Assembly (NCBI GenBank): GCA_947470515.1 | Contig: CANITF010000023.1 | Coordinates: forward strand, 1-49,698 | Length of the DNA stretch: 49,698 nt | Reading direction: 5' to 3' | Origin: Flavobacteriales bacterium | GTDB taxonomy: Bacteria; Bacteroidota; Bacteroidia; Flavobacteriales_D; Crocinitomicaceae | In this document: in pieces, positions 1-8,085 of the stretch | How the letters are laid out: each line of letters starts with the position of its first letter | Position numbering within the stretch: position 1 is the first letter of the stretch | Notes under the pieces: model-generated | What the model was told of the DNA's origin: nothing | The model's database searches: none | Seen by the model: only the letters and a program-made list of their open reading frames with translations | Translations under genes and position numbers: made by a program

Positions 1-403
1 AATCAAATAATATTCTCTTCTTTTCTTCTGAATGATCATCGTCAATTTCTTCAATTATTTCATACAAATGAAAACTTTCAATATTTACAGTTCTTTGAGC
101 TTTCCTGTCTCGAAAGGCTTGATATAATTCACTTTTAGCAATTCGGTACAACCAAGAAGAAAAGGGAACTCCTCGGTATTCGTATTTACTAATATTGTTC
201 AAGGCTTTCATAAAAACCTGAGAGGTTATATCAAAAGCTAATTCTTCGTCATCCATCCGTTGATAGATATAGCGAAATATTTGCTCATGATACTTTTTGT
301 ACAGGGGCCCGAAACTTTCCGGGTCTTTCTGTGCACGGCGTATCCAACTCAACTCCTCTTCCAGTCTTTGGTTGGTGTGATGATAAAATGGGTTCACTGT
401 CAT
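1..403 (-). CDS. ECF-type RNA polymerase sigma factor, 3' end cut by window edge
   Basis: Reading the minus strand from the ATG at 403 gives 134 residues that stay open to the edge. Residues about 31-101 look like sigma region 2: an acidic helix (DDEELAFDITSQVF, 51-64) followed by a basic WLYRIAKSEL segment (84-93), the usual core-binding and -10-recognition part of sigma-70 family proteins. Region 4 would begin near residue 118 and is mostly missing. ECF sigma factors direct RNA polymerase to specific promoters, often for envelope stress or surface genes; the target set cannot be told here. No anti-sigma gene is visible, but it would lie off the left edge. The 204-base gap upstream holds three inverted repeats, listed separately. 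Confidence 0.88.
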   Translation of the reverse strand, partial: MTVNPFYHHTNQRLEEELSWIRRAQKDPESFGPLYKKYHEQIFRYIYQRMDDEELAFDITSQVFMKALNNISKYEYRGVPFSSWLYRIAKSELYQAFRDRKAQRTVNIESFHLYEIIEEIDDDHSEEKKRILFD

Positions 404-432
404 AGTTCTTGGTTTTATTTCTAGTTTGTTTT

Positions 433-494
433 GTGAAGCTTGCAGACTTCACGTGGAGAAAACGAATTCTTTTTAATTCGTTACACTTGTAACG
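433..494. promoter_or_regulatory. Three successive inverted repeats upstream of the sigma-factor gene
   Basis: In the gap between the di-haem peroxidase stop (608) and the sigma-factor start (403) lie three dyads: GTGAAG/CTTCAC arms at 433-438 and 447-452; AACGAATT/AATTCGTT arms at 461-468 and 475-482; and a near-uninterrupted palindrome, CGTTACA-CT-TGTAACG, at 479-494. The last two share four bases. They sit 30 to 90 bases before the sigma start codon, where an operator or transcript hairpin could act. None has a T-run after a G+C-rich stem, so they are poor terminators. Function is inferred from position only. Confidence 0.4.
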
Positions 495-607
495 CAAATA
501 ACTATCTAAATATTGTATGCATGCACATTAATATATTTATAAATATTTATTCGCGAACAGAAATAGTGATAATAAAATTAGTAAACGAGAAGAAAATTGA
601 GTTGGTT

Positions 608-1603
608 TTACCGAAATTGAGACATATAACTCGTATCGGTCAACGTTAAAAGGAACGCTTTTAATTGCTTGATTTGATTAGAGTTCAAGTCAATTTTTTG
701 TATAATTTTATTTTTATTTGGATGGTTTTTACCACCTGATTGATAGTGCTGAATTACCTCTTCGATATTTTTCAAGCTACCATCATGCATGTAGGGAAAT
801 GTCAATTCTAAATTTCTTAAGGAAGGAACTTTAAATTTCCCAATATCATTTGAGTCATTAAAAATCCTAAAGCGACCTAAATCGGTCCCGTAATCTAAAT
901 ACAAACCATTGTTTTCTGGTAAATAGTTTGTAAAGCTAGGCGCTGGATGACACTTTGTACAATACAAAACATCAGAAAATAAGTTCCATCCTGCAATTTC
1001 ATTTTTAGTAAGTACTTTTTTATTACCAGACATGTATTGGTCAAATCGAGAATTTTGTGAGATCAATGATCTTTCAAAAGCAGAGATACTTCGCGTCAAT
1101 ACAAACGCATCGAAATCACGGTTGAATATGCGCTTTGCTGATTTTTGGTATTCTTCGTTGGTTTTGAGTCTTTTCAACAAATCAAGCATATTCATATCCA
1201 TTTCAACATGTTCTTGAATCGGCACAATAACCTGAAGCTCTAACGTCTTAATATATCCATCATACATTACAGTTGGTAAATATCCAGCATTTAAAATGGA
1301 CGGAGCGTTTCTTTGCGTCTTTCTGCCTTGAACGCCATCGCTAAAGGTTTTTTGATCTGAAAAAGCAAATTGAGGAAAATGACATGTTGCGCAAGAAACC
1401 GTTCCGTCTGAAGATAATTGTTTATCGAAAAACAACTTTTTGCCCAATTCAATCTTTTCTGATGTCATTGGATTTTCAGTAGGAGAAATTACTTCTCCCA
1501 TAGGTTGAACTGAATGAATGCTCGTTTTACATTGGTATAAAAAAAGGGACAAAAAAAATGCCCCTATAAAAATTATAATGGAATATGGCTTTTGCAATTT
1601 CAT
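608..1603 (-). CDS. Di-haem cytochrome c peroxidase family protein (MauG/MbnH-like)
   Basis: A 331-residue exported di-haem protein. Two CxxCH haem c motifs are visible, CATCH at residues 71-75 and CTKCH at 215-219, with the spacing usual for the CCP/MauG family. The N-terminus is hydrophobic and ends at Cys25, so it may be a lipoprotein, though the LYQC box is not ideal. Family members either reduce peroxide or carry out oxidative modification of a partner protein. The partner is probably the gene just upstream: its TGA overlaps this ATG as TGATG, and it encodes an MbnP-like protein, the known partner of MbnH-type enzymes. A GTG three bases upstream of the ATG could also serve as start, but the ATG is preferred. 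Whether this enzyme is a peroxidase or a modifying MbnH-type oxidase cannot be settled from sequence alone. Confidence 0.9.
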   Translation of the reverse strand: MKLQKPYSIIIFIGAFFLSLFLYQCKTSIHSVQPMGEVISPTENPMTSEKIELGKKLFFDKQLSSDGTVSCATCHFPQFAFSDQKTFSDGVQGRKTQRNAPSILNAGYLPTVMYDGYIKTLELQVIVPIQEHVEMDMNMLDLLKRLKTNEEYQKSAKRIFNRDFDAFVLTRSISAFERSLISQNSRFDQYMSGNKKVLTKNEIAGWNLFSDVLYCTKCHPAPSFTNYLPENNGLYLDYGTDLGRFRIFNDSNDIGKFKVPSLRNLELTFPYMHDGSLKNIEEVIQHYQSGGKNHPNKNKIIQKIDLNSNQIKQLKAFLLTLTDTSYMSQFR

Positions 1604-2589
1604 CACATTGCCACCTTAAGCGTGTTTAAAGTATTCAAGTTTTTATCAAAAAAAGTAAAATTGTATAATCCATTTGAAACATTATCGAAAACCAAAGTTC
1701 CAGTTTCGTCAGAAACAGAACCAAATTTCATGACTTTTCCAGAAAGATCATTTAATTGAAATGTACCTACATTTTTAATATTTTTCCAAGAAACTGTCAA
1801 CGAAGAATTCGCAGAAGAAAAAGACATCGTTCCCACTCCAAATTCAGCATTTGATACAATAGCATTTGCACCTTGATCAAAAACAGATTCCGTAATTACA
1901 TTATTCATTACATCTGTATTTTCATTCGCGGATCCATGAAGTACGCCTACTGTTTGTATTGCAATATCCTTTAACCAAGTATCAACATTGCAATTGATGT
2001 AAACATCAATTTGACTCAAATTTGTTTGGGTTTGAATTATAGGCATCTGGTATGGCAAGTAATTGGCGTTACCTAAATTATGCAATTGAAAAAGAGCATC
2101 AGGAGCACCATCATTATTAGAATCCGCTTGACCTCCAATGATCATGTGAGCATAACCAGAAGTCCAACCCCAATACATCGATGGGTCTTGGAAGCTTAAG
2201 GGATGAGCATGCGGGTAAACCGAAATATCAATTGCATCTGAACCACCTTGTGTGTTTAGATTAGCTGGTACACCGACAGCAAATTGAATTTGTTCAATAT
2301 TTGTTACATTCAGATATCCTAAATACAACACAAAATTAGTTGGTTCAACTAAAAAAACGGTATCCGATAAATCTAAATCTTGACCGCCATCGTGAATTAT
2401 ATGCAATCCAGATAAGTAGTAATCAAAATAGTCCAAATTAAAAACTACGCCATTGAGATTTGACACGTTTGTTCCAATTACTAAATCAGTACTAGCAACT
2501 TTGGGAGACAATGTAATAAATACATTTTGTTGTGAGTAAGATAGAGCTGAAAGCAATGTGCATATTGCTATTACAATAATTTTAACCAT
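1603..2589 (-). CDS. MbnP-like copper-binding-type protein with type IX secretion tail
   Basis: A 328-residue secreted protein. Residues 1-19 form a signal peptide ending YSQ. Residues about 23-225 match my recollection of the MbnP-like domain: HAHP at 127-130, then a tryptophan-rich MYWGWTSGY segment (138-146) and a FQLHNLG segment (167-173). In methanobactin clusters, MbnP holds copper and its partner MbnH oxidises a tryptophan to kynurenine. The di-haem protein gene follows directly, overlapping by one base. Residues about 251-328 resemble a type IX secretion C-terminal sorting domain (short beta strands, the LNDLSGKVMKFG and NGLYNFTFFD pattern), which would place the protein on the cell surface or outside. 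The methyltransferase gene lies 6 bases upstream. The metal bound and the tryptophan modification are inference. Confidence 0.75.
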   Translation of the reverse strand: MVKIIVIAICTLLSALSYSQQNVFITLSPKVASTDLVIGTNVSNLNGVVFNLDYFDYYLSGLHIIHDGGQDLDLSDTVFLVEPTNFVLYLGYLNVTNIEQIQFAVGVPANLNTQGGSDAIDISVYPHAHPLSFQDPSMYWGWTSGYAHMIIGGQADSNNDGAPDALFQLHNLGNANYLPYQMPIIQTQTNLSQIDVYINCNVDTWLKDIAIQTVGVLHGSANENTDVMNNVITESVFDQGANAIVSNAEFGVGTMSFSSANSSLTVSWKNIKNVGTFQLNDLSGKVMKFGSVSDETGTLVFDNVSNGLYNFTFFDKNLNTLNTLKVAM

Positions 2590-2595
2590 GGTGAT

Positions 2596-3369
2596 TTATT
2601 TTTTATGTACAATGTACAAAATTTCTTCTTTTTGTAATCGAAAACGAGTTATTTGTTTTTCGTCATAATTGGATTCCTTAGTGAATTCTGTTACCGTAAA
2701 ACCTGCTTTCTCTAACCATTTTGGATAATCTATACCAAATAGTCTAACATGGTCTTTTTGCCAGTAGTATTTCTCTCTGTCTTCAGGACTAACAATATTG
2801 GAATCTTCCAATGTTTCTTCTCTATTAAAATCCTGAGGCACTTGCATGATACCCCAACCACCTGGCTTCATAACTCTATGCAATTCCTTCATACATTGCA
2901 AGGCATCATCGACATGTTCCATTACATGATTGCAAAAAACGACATCAAAACGATTGTCTTCTAATGGGATTTCATGTAAATCAAAATGCAAATCTGCTAT
3001 TGGCGAAACTAAATCACCAGTTAGATAATTTAAATTCTTTTGTGCCTTGAATCTTTTATGAAAACATTGTTCAGGAGCAATATGCAAAACATTCAATTTT
3101 TTTGCGGTAAAAAAATCGGAAGAATCTTTCAGATAAAGCCACATTAATCTGTGTCTTTCTAAGGTTAAATCATAAGGACATAATACATTTTCTCTATGTG
3201 CTATATCTGAACCATAGGATAAAAATTTTGAAAATGATTTTTCACAAACAGGACATTCAACATTATACCCTTTAAATAAAAGAGGAGCAATCAACTTAAA
3301 TGGATAGCTCAAACGAATCAATAGAGGACGAGGTAATTTATTTAGTAAAAATTTGTAAATCTTTTTCAT
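2596..3369 (-). CDS. SAM-dependent methyltransferase, class I, with N-terminal Cys motif
   Basis: A 257-residue protein from the ATG at 3369; a longer reading from a TTG at 3405 adds 12 unlikely residues. The N-terminal third carries a CPVC pair and a later LCPYDLTLERHR segment, probably a small metal-binding or structural module. The rest is a Rossmann-type methyltransferase: VLHIAPEQCF as motif I, an FDVVFCNHVMEHVDD segment matching the motif IV region of the Methyltransf_11 type, and LHRVMKPGGWGIMQVP after it. The substrate is unknown; relatives often sit among glycan or envelope genes. It heads a probable three-gene unit with the MbnP-like and di-haem genes (6-base gap), but I see no biochemical link. 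It is divergent from the peptidase gene across 91 bases. Confidence 0.85.
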   Translation of the reverse strand: MKKIYKFLLNKLPRPLLIRLSYPFKLIAPLLFKGYNVECPVCEKSFSKFLSYGSDIAHRENVLCPYDLTLERHRLMWLYLKDSSDFFTAKKLNVLHIAPEQCFHKRFKAQKNLNYLTGDLVSPIADLHFDLHEIPLEDNRFDVVFCNHVMEHVDDALQCMKELHRVMKPGGWGIMQVPQDFNREETLEDSNIVSPEDREKYYWQKDHVRLFGIDYPKWLEKAGFTVTEFTKESNYDEKQITRFRLQKEEILYIVHKK

Positions 3370-3460
3370 AAACCACAAATTTAAGGAAAGAAAAAAGAAT
3401 CTCAATTAGTTGAAGCAGTCAATATTAATTCTTTTATTTTTACACTCTAAATTACTTACA

Positions 3461-5569
3461 ATGCGCAAAATCCTAACACTTGTTTTGATGACTCCATTTT
3501 TTGCCAATACACAAGTTAAATCTACGAATTCTATGTCTAATCAGCCCATAGCAAATAAAATCCCTAAGGATTTAGTTTTACACAATCACACACGAGTTGA
3601 TGATTATTATTGGATGAATGATAGAGATTCGCAACCTGTTTTAGATTATTTAGCCTTAGAGAACGAGAATTCAAAAAAATATTTCAGTTCTTTCGAGGGT
3701 CTTCAGAAAAATCTTTTGGATGAATTTAACAGTCGAATCAATCCGAATGATGTGAGTTCTCCTTTTAAAATGAACAATAAAACATATCAAATTAGAAATG
3801 AAGCGGAGAAGGATTATGTGTTAGTGTACCAATTGGATGGAACAAAAGAACATTTGTTTCTAGATGAAAATGTTAGAGCAAAAGGAAAACCATTTTATGA
3901 ATTAGCTGAATGGGCTCCTTCACCTAATAACGAATTGTTAGCCATCAGTGAAGATTTCGTCGGAAGAAGAAAATATACAATTACAATTCGAGAAAACAAA
4001 AGCAATAAATTTTTAAAAGATCAAATTAAAGACACTGACGGCACTATCGTTTGGGCAAATGATAATAAAACGCTTTTCTACGTCAAAAAAGATCCACAAA
4101 CGTTAAGAGAATTTCAAATTTTTAGACATGTTTTAGGAACCGATTCAAAAAATGATATACTTGTTTACCAGGAAGATGACGAGAAATTTGCTGTTTCAAT
4201 CACAAAATCAATTACAGATAAATACATATTTATTTATAGTTACAGTTCTACTACTTCTGAAATGAGATTCATTGATTCAGATATTCCTTCAAGCGCTCCA
4301 ATTGTTTTTCTTTCAAGGGATAAAGGTCATCTATATGAAGTGGATCACCATGAAAATGGTTTTTATATACTTTCAAATAAAGATGCTGAAAATAAACAAT
4401 TATTATTTTGTCAATCACCTCCGGAGTCGATAAGTAATTGTAAAGTTATTATCCCTCATTCTTCAGAAACGTTAATTGAAAGATTTTTACCTCTTAAGGA
4501 TTTTTTAATTACAGAGATTAGAATAAATGGGTTAAAAAAGATTAATATTCTTAATTTGAAATCAACTAAAACTGAGACAATCTCTTTTGATGAAGAAACA
4601 TATTTCACAGGTTTAAGTCTTAATGATAATTACGAAGCAAGTAATTTGTTTTTCAGTTATAATTCAATGACAACACCTTCTTCTGTTTACAATTATAATC
4701 TAAACGACAATACCCGAGAATTGTGGTTCAGAAAAGAATTATTGGATAAATCATTTAATCCGAACGATTATGAATCCCAAAGAATATGGGCAACTGCAAA
4801 TGACGGTTCGAAAATCCCTGTTTCTTTGGTTTATAAAAAAGGAACTGATTTATCAAAAGCGCCTTGCCTACTCTACGGATATGGTTCATATGGATATACT
4901 TTACCAGATGTCTTTAGTGCGACAAGACTAAGTCTATTAGATCGTGGTTTTGTGTATGCGGTAGCTCATATTAGAGGAAGTAAATATATGGGTGAGCAAT
5001 GGTACGAAAATGGTAAATTTCTAAAGAAGAAAAATACATTTACTGATTTTATAAATGCAGCTGAATACCTAGGAATGAAAGGTTATTGTGATAAAAATAA
5101 AATTTATGCTCAAGGAGGAAGTGCTGGAGGATTATTAATGGGAGCTGTTATTAATATGGCACCTTATTTATGGAAAGGAGTAATTGCACAAGTTCCATTT
5201 GTCGATGTAGTTACAACAATGTTGGACGAGACAATTCCTTTAACTGTTGGAGAGTATGAAGAATGGGGGAATCCCAATGATGAAGAATATTACTATTACA
5301 TGTTAAATTATTCCCCATATGACAATGTAAAAACGATGGATTATCCTTCAATTTATATTACGACTGGATATCATGATTCTCAAGTTCAATATTGGGAGCC
5401 GATGAAATGGGTTGCTAAAATTCGTGAAATGAGAACAAATGACAATCCTTTGCTATTTGATTGTAATATGGACGCAGGTCATGGCGGTGGATCTGGAAGA
5501 ACTCAGGAGAGGAAAGAAACAGCGAAAGAATATTCATTTATTTTGCATTTAGAAGGCATTGAAAAATAA
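3461..5569 (+). CDS. Prolyl oligopeptidase family serine peptidase (S9A)
   Basis: A 702-residue exported peptidase from the ATG at 3461; the longer reading from a TTG at 3410 lacks a sensible signal peptide. MRKILTLVLMTPFFANTQ is a signal peptide. Residues about 35-430 would form the seven-bladed propeller that gates the active site, and the C-terminal 270 residues the alpha/beta hydrolase domain. The triad is readable: Ser554 in GGSAGG, Asp639 in YHDSQV and His674 in DAGHGG. The length and the N-terminal region (HTRVDDYYWMNDR) fit the oligopeptidase B/S9A branch. It should cleave short peptides after proline or basic residues; which of the two is not clear. The stop overlaps the start of the next gene, so the two are probably co-transcribed. 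Confidence 0.93.
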   Translation: MRKILTLVLMTPFFANTQVKSTNSMSNQPIANKIPKDLVLHNHTRVDDYYWMNDRDSQPVLDYLALENENSKKYFSSFEGLQKNLLDEFNSRINPNDVSSPFKMNNKTYQIRNEAEKDYVLVYQLDGTKEHLFLDENVRAKGKPFYELAEWAPSPNNELLAISEDFVGRRKYTITIRENKSNKFLKDQIKDTDGTIVWANDNKTLFYVKKDPQTLREFQIFRHVLGTDSKNDILVYQEDDEKFAVSITKSITDKYIFIYSYSSTTSEMRFIDSDIPSSAPIVFLSRDKGHLYEVDHHENGFYILSNKDAENKQLLFCQSPPESISNCKVIIPHSSETLIERFLPLKDFLITEIRINGLKKINILNLKSTKTETISFDEETYFTGLSLNDNYEASNLFFSYNSMTTPSSVYNYNLNDNTRELWFRKELLDKSFNPNDYESQRIWATANDGSKIPVSLVYKKGTDLSKAPCLLYGYGSYGYTLPDVFSATRLSLLDRGFVYAVAHIRGSKYMGEQWYENGKFLKKKNTFTDFINAAEYLGMKGYCDKNKIYAQGGSAGGLLMGAVINMAPYLWKGVIAQVPFVDVVTTMLDETIPLTVGEYEEWGNPNDEEYYYYMLNYSPYDNVKTMDYPSIYITTGYHDSQVQYWEPMKWVAKIREMRTNDNPLLFDCNMDAGHGGGSGRTQERKETAKEYSFILHLEGIEK

Positions 5570-6560
5570 AATCATAATTTGTTTGGTTTTTTTACCGTTT
5601 GGACTTCTCAGTCAAATTGATACGTTGCCTTATACGCTTTATACAAAAAAAGTAATACTATATTCTGATTTAGGCTACACCTCTGCCCCGTTTTCAATGC
5701 ATTATGATTACAGTACTGCTATACACAAACTAAAATACAAGAATAATTTTAGAACGATTTTAGGTTTTGGAATTTGTTATAAATGGTTTGCATTAAGAAT
5801 TGGAGTTCCCTTACCTGGTAATTTTAGACCTGTTAGTCGTTTTGGTAAAACTATTCCATTTGATTTTGGATTTGACTTTACCATTAAAAAAACATTTTTT
5901 GATATCGATATAAGAAGCTATCGAGGCTATGCAATTCTTGATGCATACAAATGGAATGACACACTAAACAAGCTGCATCCTAATGATATTAAACCAAACA
6001 TTAACACTGTAAGTTTCTCTGCCAATGTCTGGTATTTTCATGATAAGAATTTTAAAATGTCTGCGTTAAAAGGGAAAACTGGTCATTACGACAAAGAAGT
6101 GAAAACATGGTACATAAAAAATTCATTAAACATATTTGGCGTCGGCAATGGTAAGGAATCAATAACTCCTTATGCTTTAATTGATTCAACGCAAACAAAA
6201 ACCTCTTCAAGTGTTATTTCATCAATTGATATTGGTGCAATTCCTGGGTATGCATATGTGAATAAGTTGAAAAATTGGCAATTTTCTGCATTGTTTGGAG
6301 TTGGATTTGCTGTTCAAGCTAAATTTTACACAATCAATGAAATTTCTAGAGGATTTATTGGTATTGCTCCAAGATATGATATTCGATTAATTGGCGGGTA
6401 TTCTGTACCAAAGTTTTTTGTTTTTATTGTATCCGATTTCGATAATAAATCAATACGATTTAATGACTTTATTTACCGACAAACTTTTTATTCTTTAAAG
6501 TTACTCGGAGGAATCAGATTGAGTGACAAGAAAACTTCGAGAAAAAATAGAACAATTTAA
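5559..6560 (+). CDS. DUF4421-like envelope protein, probable outer-membrane beta barrel
   Basis: A 333-residue protein starting at a TTG (5559) that lies inside the end of the peptidase gene (11-base overlap). The TTG is needed because the signal peptide MKNKIIICLVFLPFGLLSQ begins there and no ATG fits. The mature part is rich in short amphipathic aromatic strands (for example FRTILGFGICYKWFALRIG) and ends in strand-like segments, which suggests a small outer-membrane barrel. The pattern resembles the DUF4421 family of Bacteroidota as I remember it. No enzyme motif is seen. Its stop codon directly abuts the stop of the convergent gene at 6561, with no spacer. Function unknown. Confidence 0.7.
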   Translation: MKNKIIICLVFLPFGLLSQIDTLPYTLYTKKVILYSDLGYTSAPFSMHYDYSTAIHKLKYKNNFRTILGFGICYKWFALRIGVPLPGNFRPVSRFGKTIPFDFGFDFTIKKTFFDIDIRSYRGYAILDAYKWNDTLNKLHPNDIKPNINTVSFSANVWYFHDKNFKMSALKGKTGHYDKEVKTWYIKNSLNIFGVGNGKESITPYALIDSTQTKTSSSVISSIDIGAIPGYAYVNKLKNWQFSALFGVGFAVQAKFYTINEISRGFIGIAPRYDIRLIGGYSVPKFFVFIVSDFDNKSIRFNDFIYRQTFYSLKLLGGIRLSDKKTSRKNRTI

Positions 6561-7007
6561 TTATCTAATCAGTTCAGATTCAGATACTGGTAATATAAAT
6601 TTTTCTCTCAAATCTTTTAACGTTTTCACCATTGGATTAAACATTTCATACTCTAAATGATTCGACAAATCTGAAAAATGAATCCTTTTGTATTCATCCT
6701 CTTTCTTGAGAAGGATAGACATTCTATTAAAAAAGTCGATATTCAGTTCTTTTCCTAAGTCTTTAATAAAACGAACGGACGAATCAATTGAACATCCTGA
6801 TGATTTTACCTTATTCTCATCTGCAACAATAACAATGAAAGAATGATGTAGAATAGTAGCATTGGCAAACAACCCTGTTCCATGAGTTGCCCACTGACTA
6901 ATAAATTGATCTAGATTTGAAGTAATGAAATCTTCTTCTTCATTTGTAAAAAAACGTGTTGAAGAATAAATCCACACTTGACTATTTTCAGGAAATGACT
7001 CGAACAT
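6561..7007 (-). CDS. Conserved Bacteroidota protein, often labelled ABC transporter ATPase
   Basis: A 148-residue soluble protein from the ATG at 7007, four bases after the stop of the CCG-domain gene; an in-frame ATG at 7028 would overlap that gene by 17 bases. The shorter start is preferred because family members, as I recall, begin near MFESFPENSQVWIY. Conserved-looking parts are VWIYSSTRFFTNEE, then ATILHHSFIVIVADE and SSGCSIDSSVRFIKDL. There is no Walker A or B motif and no ABC signature, so the database name ABC transporter ATPase that I associate with this family is not supported by the sequence. It is the last gene of the amidase/MCE/Fe-S run. Function unknown. Confidence 0.75.
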   Translation of the reverse strand: MFESFPENSQVWIYSSTRFFTNEEEDFITSNLDQFISQWATHGTGLFANATILHHSFIVIVADENKVKSSGCSIDSSVRFIKDLGKELNIDFFNRMSILLKKEDEYKRIHFSDLSNHLEYEMFNPMVKTLKDLREKFILPVSESELIR

Positions 7008-7011
7008 ATAT

Positions 7012-7800
7012 TTATAATTCAGCTGCATTTGCGATTAATTCAGCAATATCTAAAACTTGAATTGAATTTTCTTTATTGAAGTTTTTAACACCGTCGGTCA
7101 TCATCGTGTTACAAAACGGACAACCAGTAGCTATAATTTCAGCATTTGTTTCAAGCGCGTCTTCAGTTCTTTCCACGTTAATTTCTTTGTTCCCTTTTTC
7201 GGCTTCCTTGAACATTTGCGCACCACCTGCTCCACAGCAAAGTCCATTGGTTTTACACCGTTTCATTTCGACCAGTTCAGCATCTAACTTTTCAATCAAT
7301 TCTCTTGGAGCTTCATAAACATCATTTGCACGACCTAAATAACATGGATCATGAAAAGTAATTTTCTTACCCTTATAAATTCCACCGTCCTTTAAGCTCA
7401 TTTTACCTGTATTAATAAGGTCTTGAATAAGTTGAGTATGGTGAATCACTTCATATACTCCACCAAGTTCAGGGTATTCATTTTTCAAGGTATTGAAGCA
7501 ATGTGGACAAGCAGTTACAATTTTCTTTACGTCATATCCATTTAGAACTTGGATATTCATCATCGCTTGCATTTGAAAGGTGAATTCATTTCCTGCTCGT
7601 TTTGCCGGATCTCCAGTACAACTTTCCTCTGTACCAAGAACAGCAAATTTTACATTGCAATTATTTAGAATTTTCACTACTGCTTTCGTGATTTTCTTCG
7701 CACGGTCATCAAAACTTCCTGAGCATCCGACCCAAAAAAGTACATCCGGCGTTTCTCCTTGGGCCATCATAGAGGCCATTGTAGGTACATTCAAACTCAT
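7012..7800 (-). CDS. CCG-domain iron-sulfur oxidoreductase subunit (HdrB/GlpC/LutA-like)
   Basis: A 262-residue protein with two cysteine-rich CCG repeats of the kind found in heterodisulfide reductase subunit B, GlpC and LutA. The first includes Cys26, Cys61 and the CPHC pair (98-101); the second is complete, with Cys153 in HDPCYLGR, the CC pair at 188-189 in CCGAGG, and CPFC at 227-230. Such domains hold an unusual 4Fe-4S cluster and move electrons to or from disulfides or quinones. Its likely partner is the membrane Fe-S protein encoded upstream at 8075-9391, which supplies ferredoxin-type clusters and membrane helices. The natural donor or acceptor is unknown. Confidence 0.9.
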   Translation of the reverse strand: MSLNVPTMASMMAQGETPDVLFWVGCSGSFDDRAKKITKAVVKILNNCNVKFAVLGTEESCTGDPAKRAGNEFTFQMQAMMNIQVLNGYDVKKIVTACPHCFNTLKNEYPELGGVYEVIHHTQLIQDLINTGKMSLKDGGIYKGKKITFHDPCYLGRANDVYEAPRELIEKLDAELVEMKRCKTNGLCCGAGGAQMFKEAEKGNKEINVERTEDALETNAEIIATGCPFCNTMMTDGVKNFNKENSIQVLDIAELIANAAEL

Positions 7801-7803
7801 AAC

Positions 7804-8085
7804 TTATTTTTCAAAAACTTGAATACTGGCTTTCGTCACGATTAAATCTGAAAACTTTCCTTCGTAACGGGTTGCTCGAACAATGTGATTGTCAATCCAA
7901 TGATAATTTACGCTTCTTGGTTTTCCCATCAATAATCCGTGATACTTGAAATGGTGATTTTTAAGCCATTTTTCAGTTAAATTTCTACACGATTCTATTC
8001 TTGAGGGGATAAAGGCGTTAAAATAACCTTGATAAGACCATTTTGTAATCTTTTCATTTAAGTCAACCTCCTCCTCAGTCTTCAT
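7804..8085 (-). CDS. Short HAD-like protein lacking the catalytic N-terminal half; probable remnant
   Basis: A 93-residue reading frame between the two Fe-S genes, overlapping the upstream one by 11 bases and ending three bases before the next. Residues about 35-75 (LTEKWLKNHHFKYHGLLMGK, then NYHWIDNH and RATRYEGKF) resemble the C-terminal part of small HAD-superfamily proteins of Bacteroidota that are about 140 residues long in my memory. The N-terminal part that should carry the DxDGT nucleophile motif is absent, and an in-frame stop lies just upstream of the ATG. I infer either a decayed gene kept by its place in the operon, or a non-catalytic leftover domain. Identity is moderate, the truncation is clear. 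Confidence 0.6.
   Translation of the reverse strand: MKTEEEVDLNEKITKWSYQGYFNAFIPSRIESCRNLTEKWLKNHHFKYHGLLMGKPRSVNYHWIDNHIVRATRYEGKFSDLIVTKASIQVFEK

Noticed and set aside
440-649. 69-residue plus-strand frame in the gap between the sigma and di-haem genes
   Set aside because: Its residue mix is typical of A+T-rich non-coding DNA, it runs into the 3' end of the di-haem gene, and it has no promoter or homolog that I recognise.
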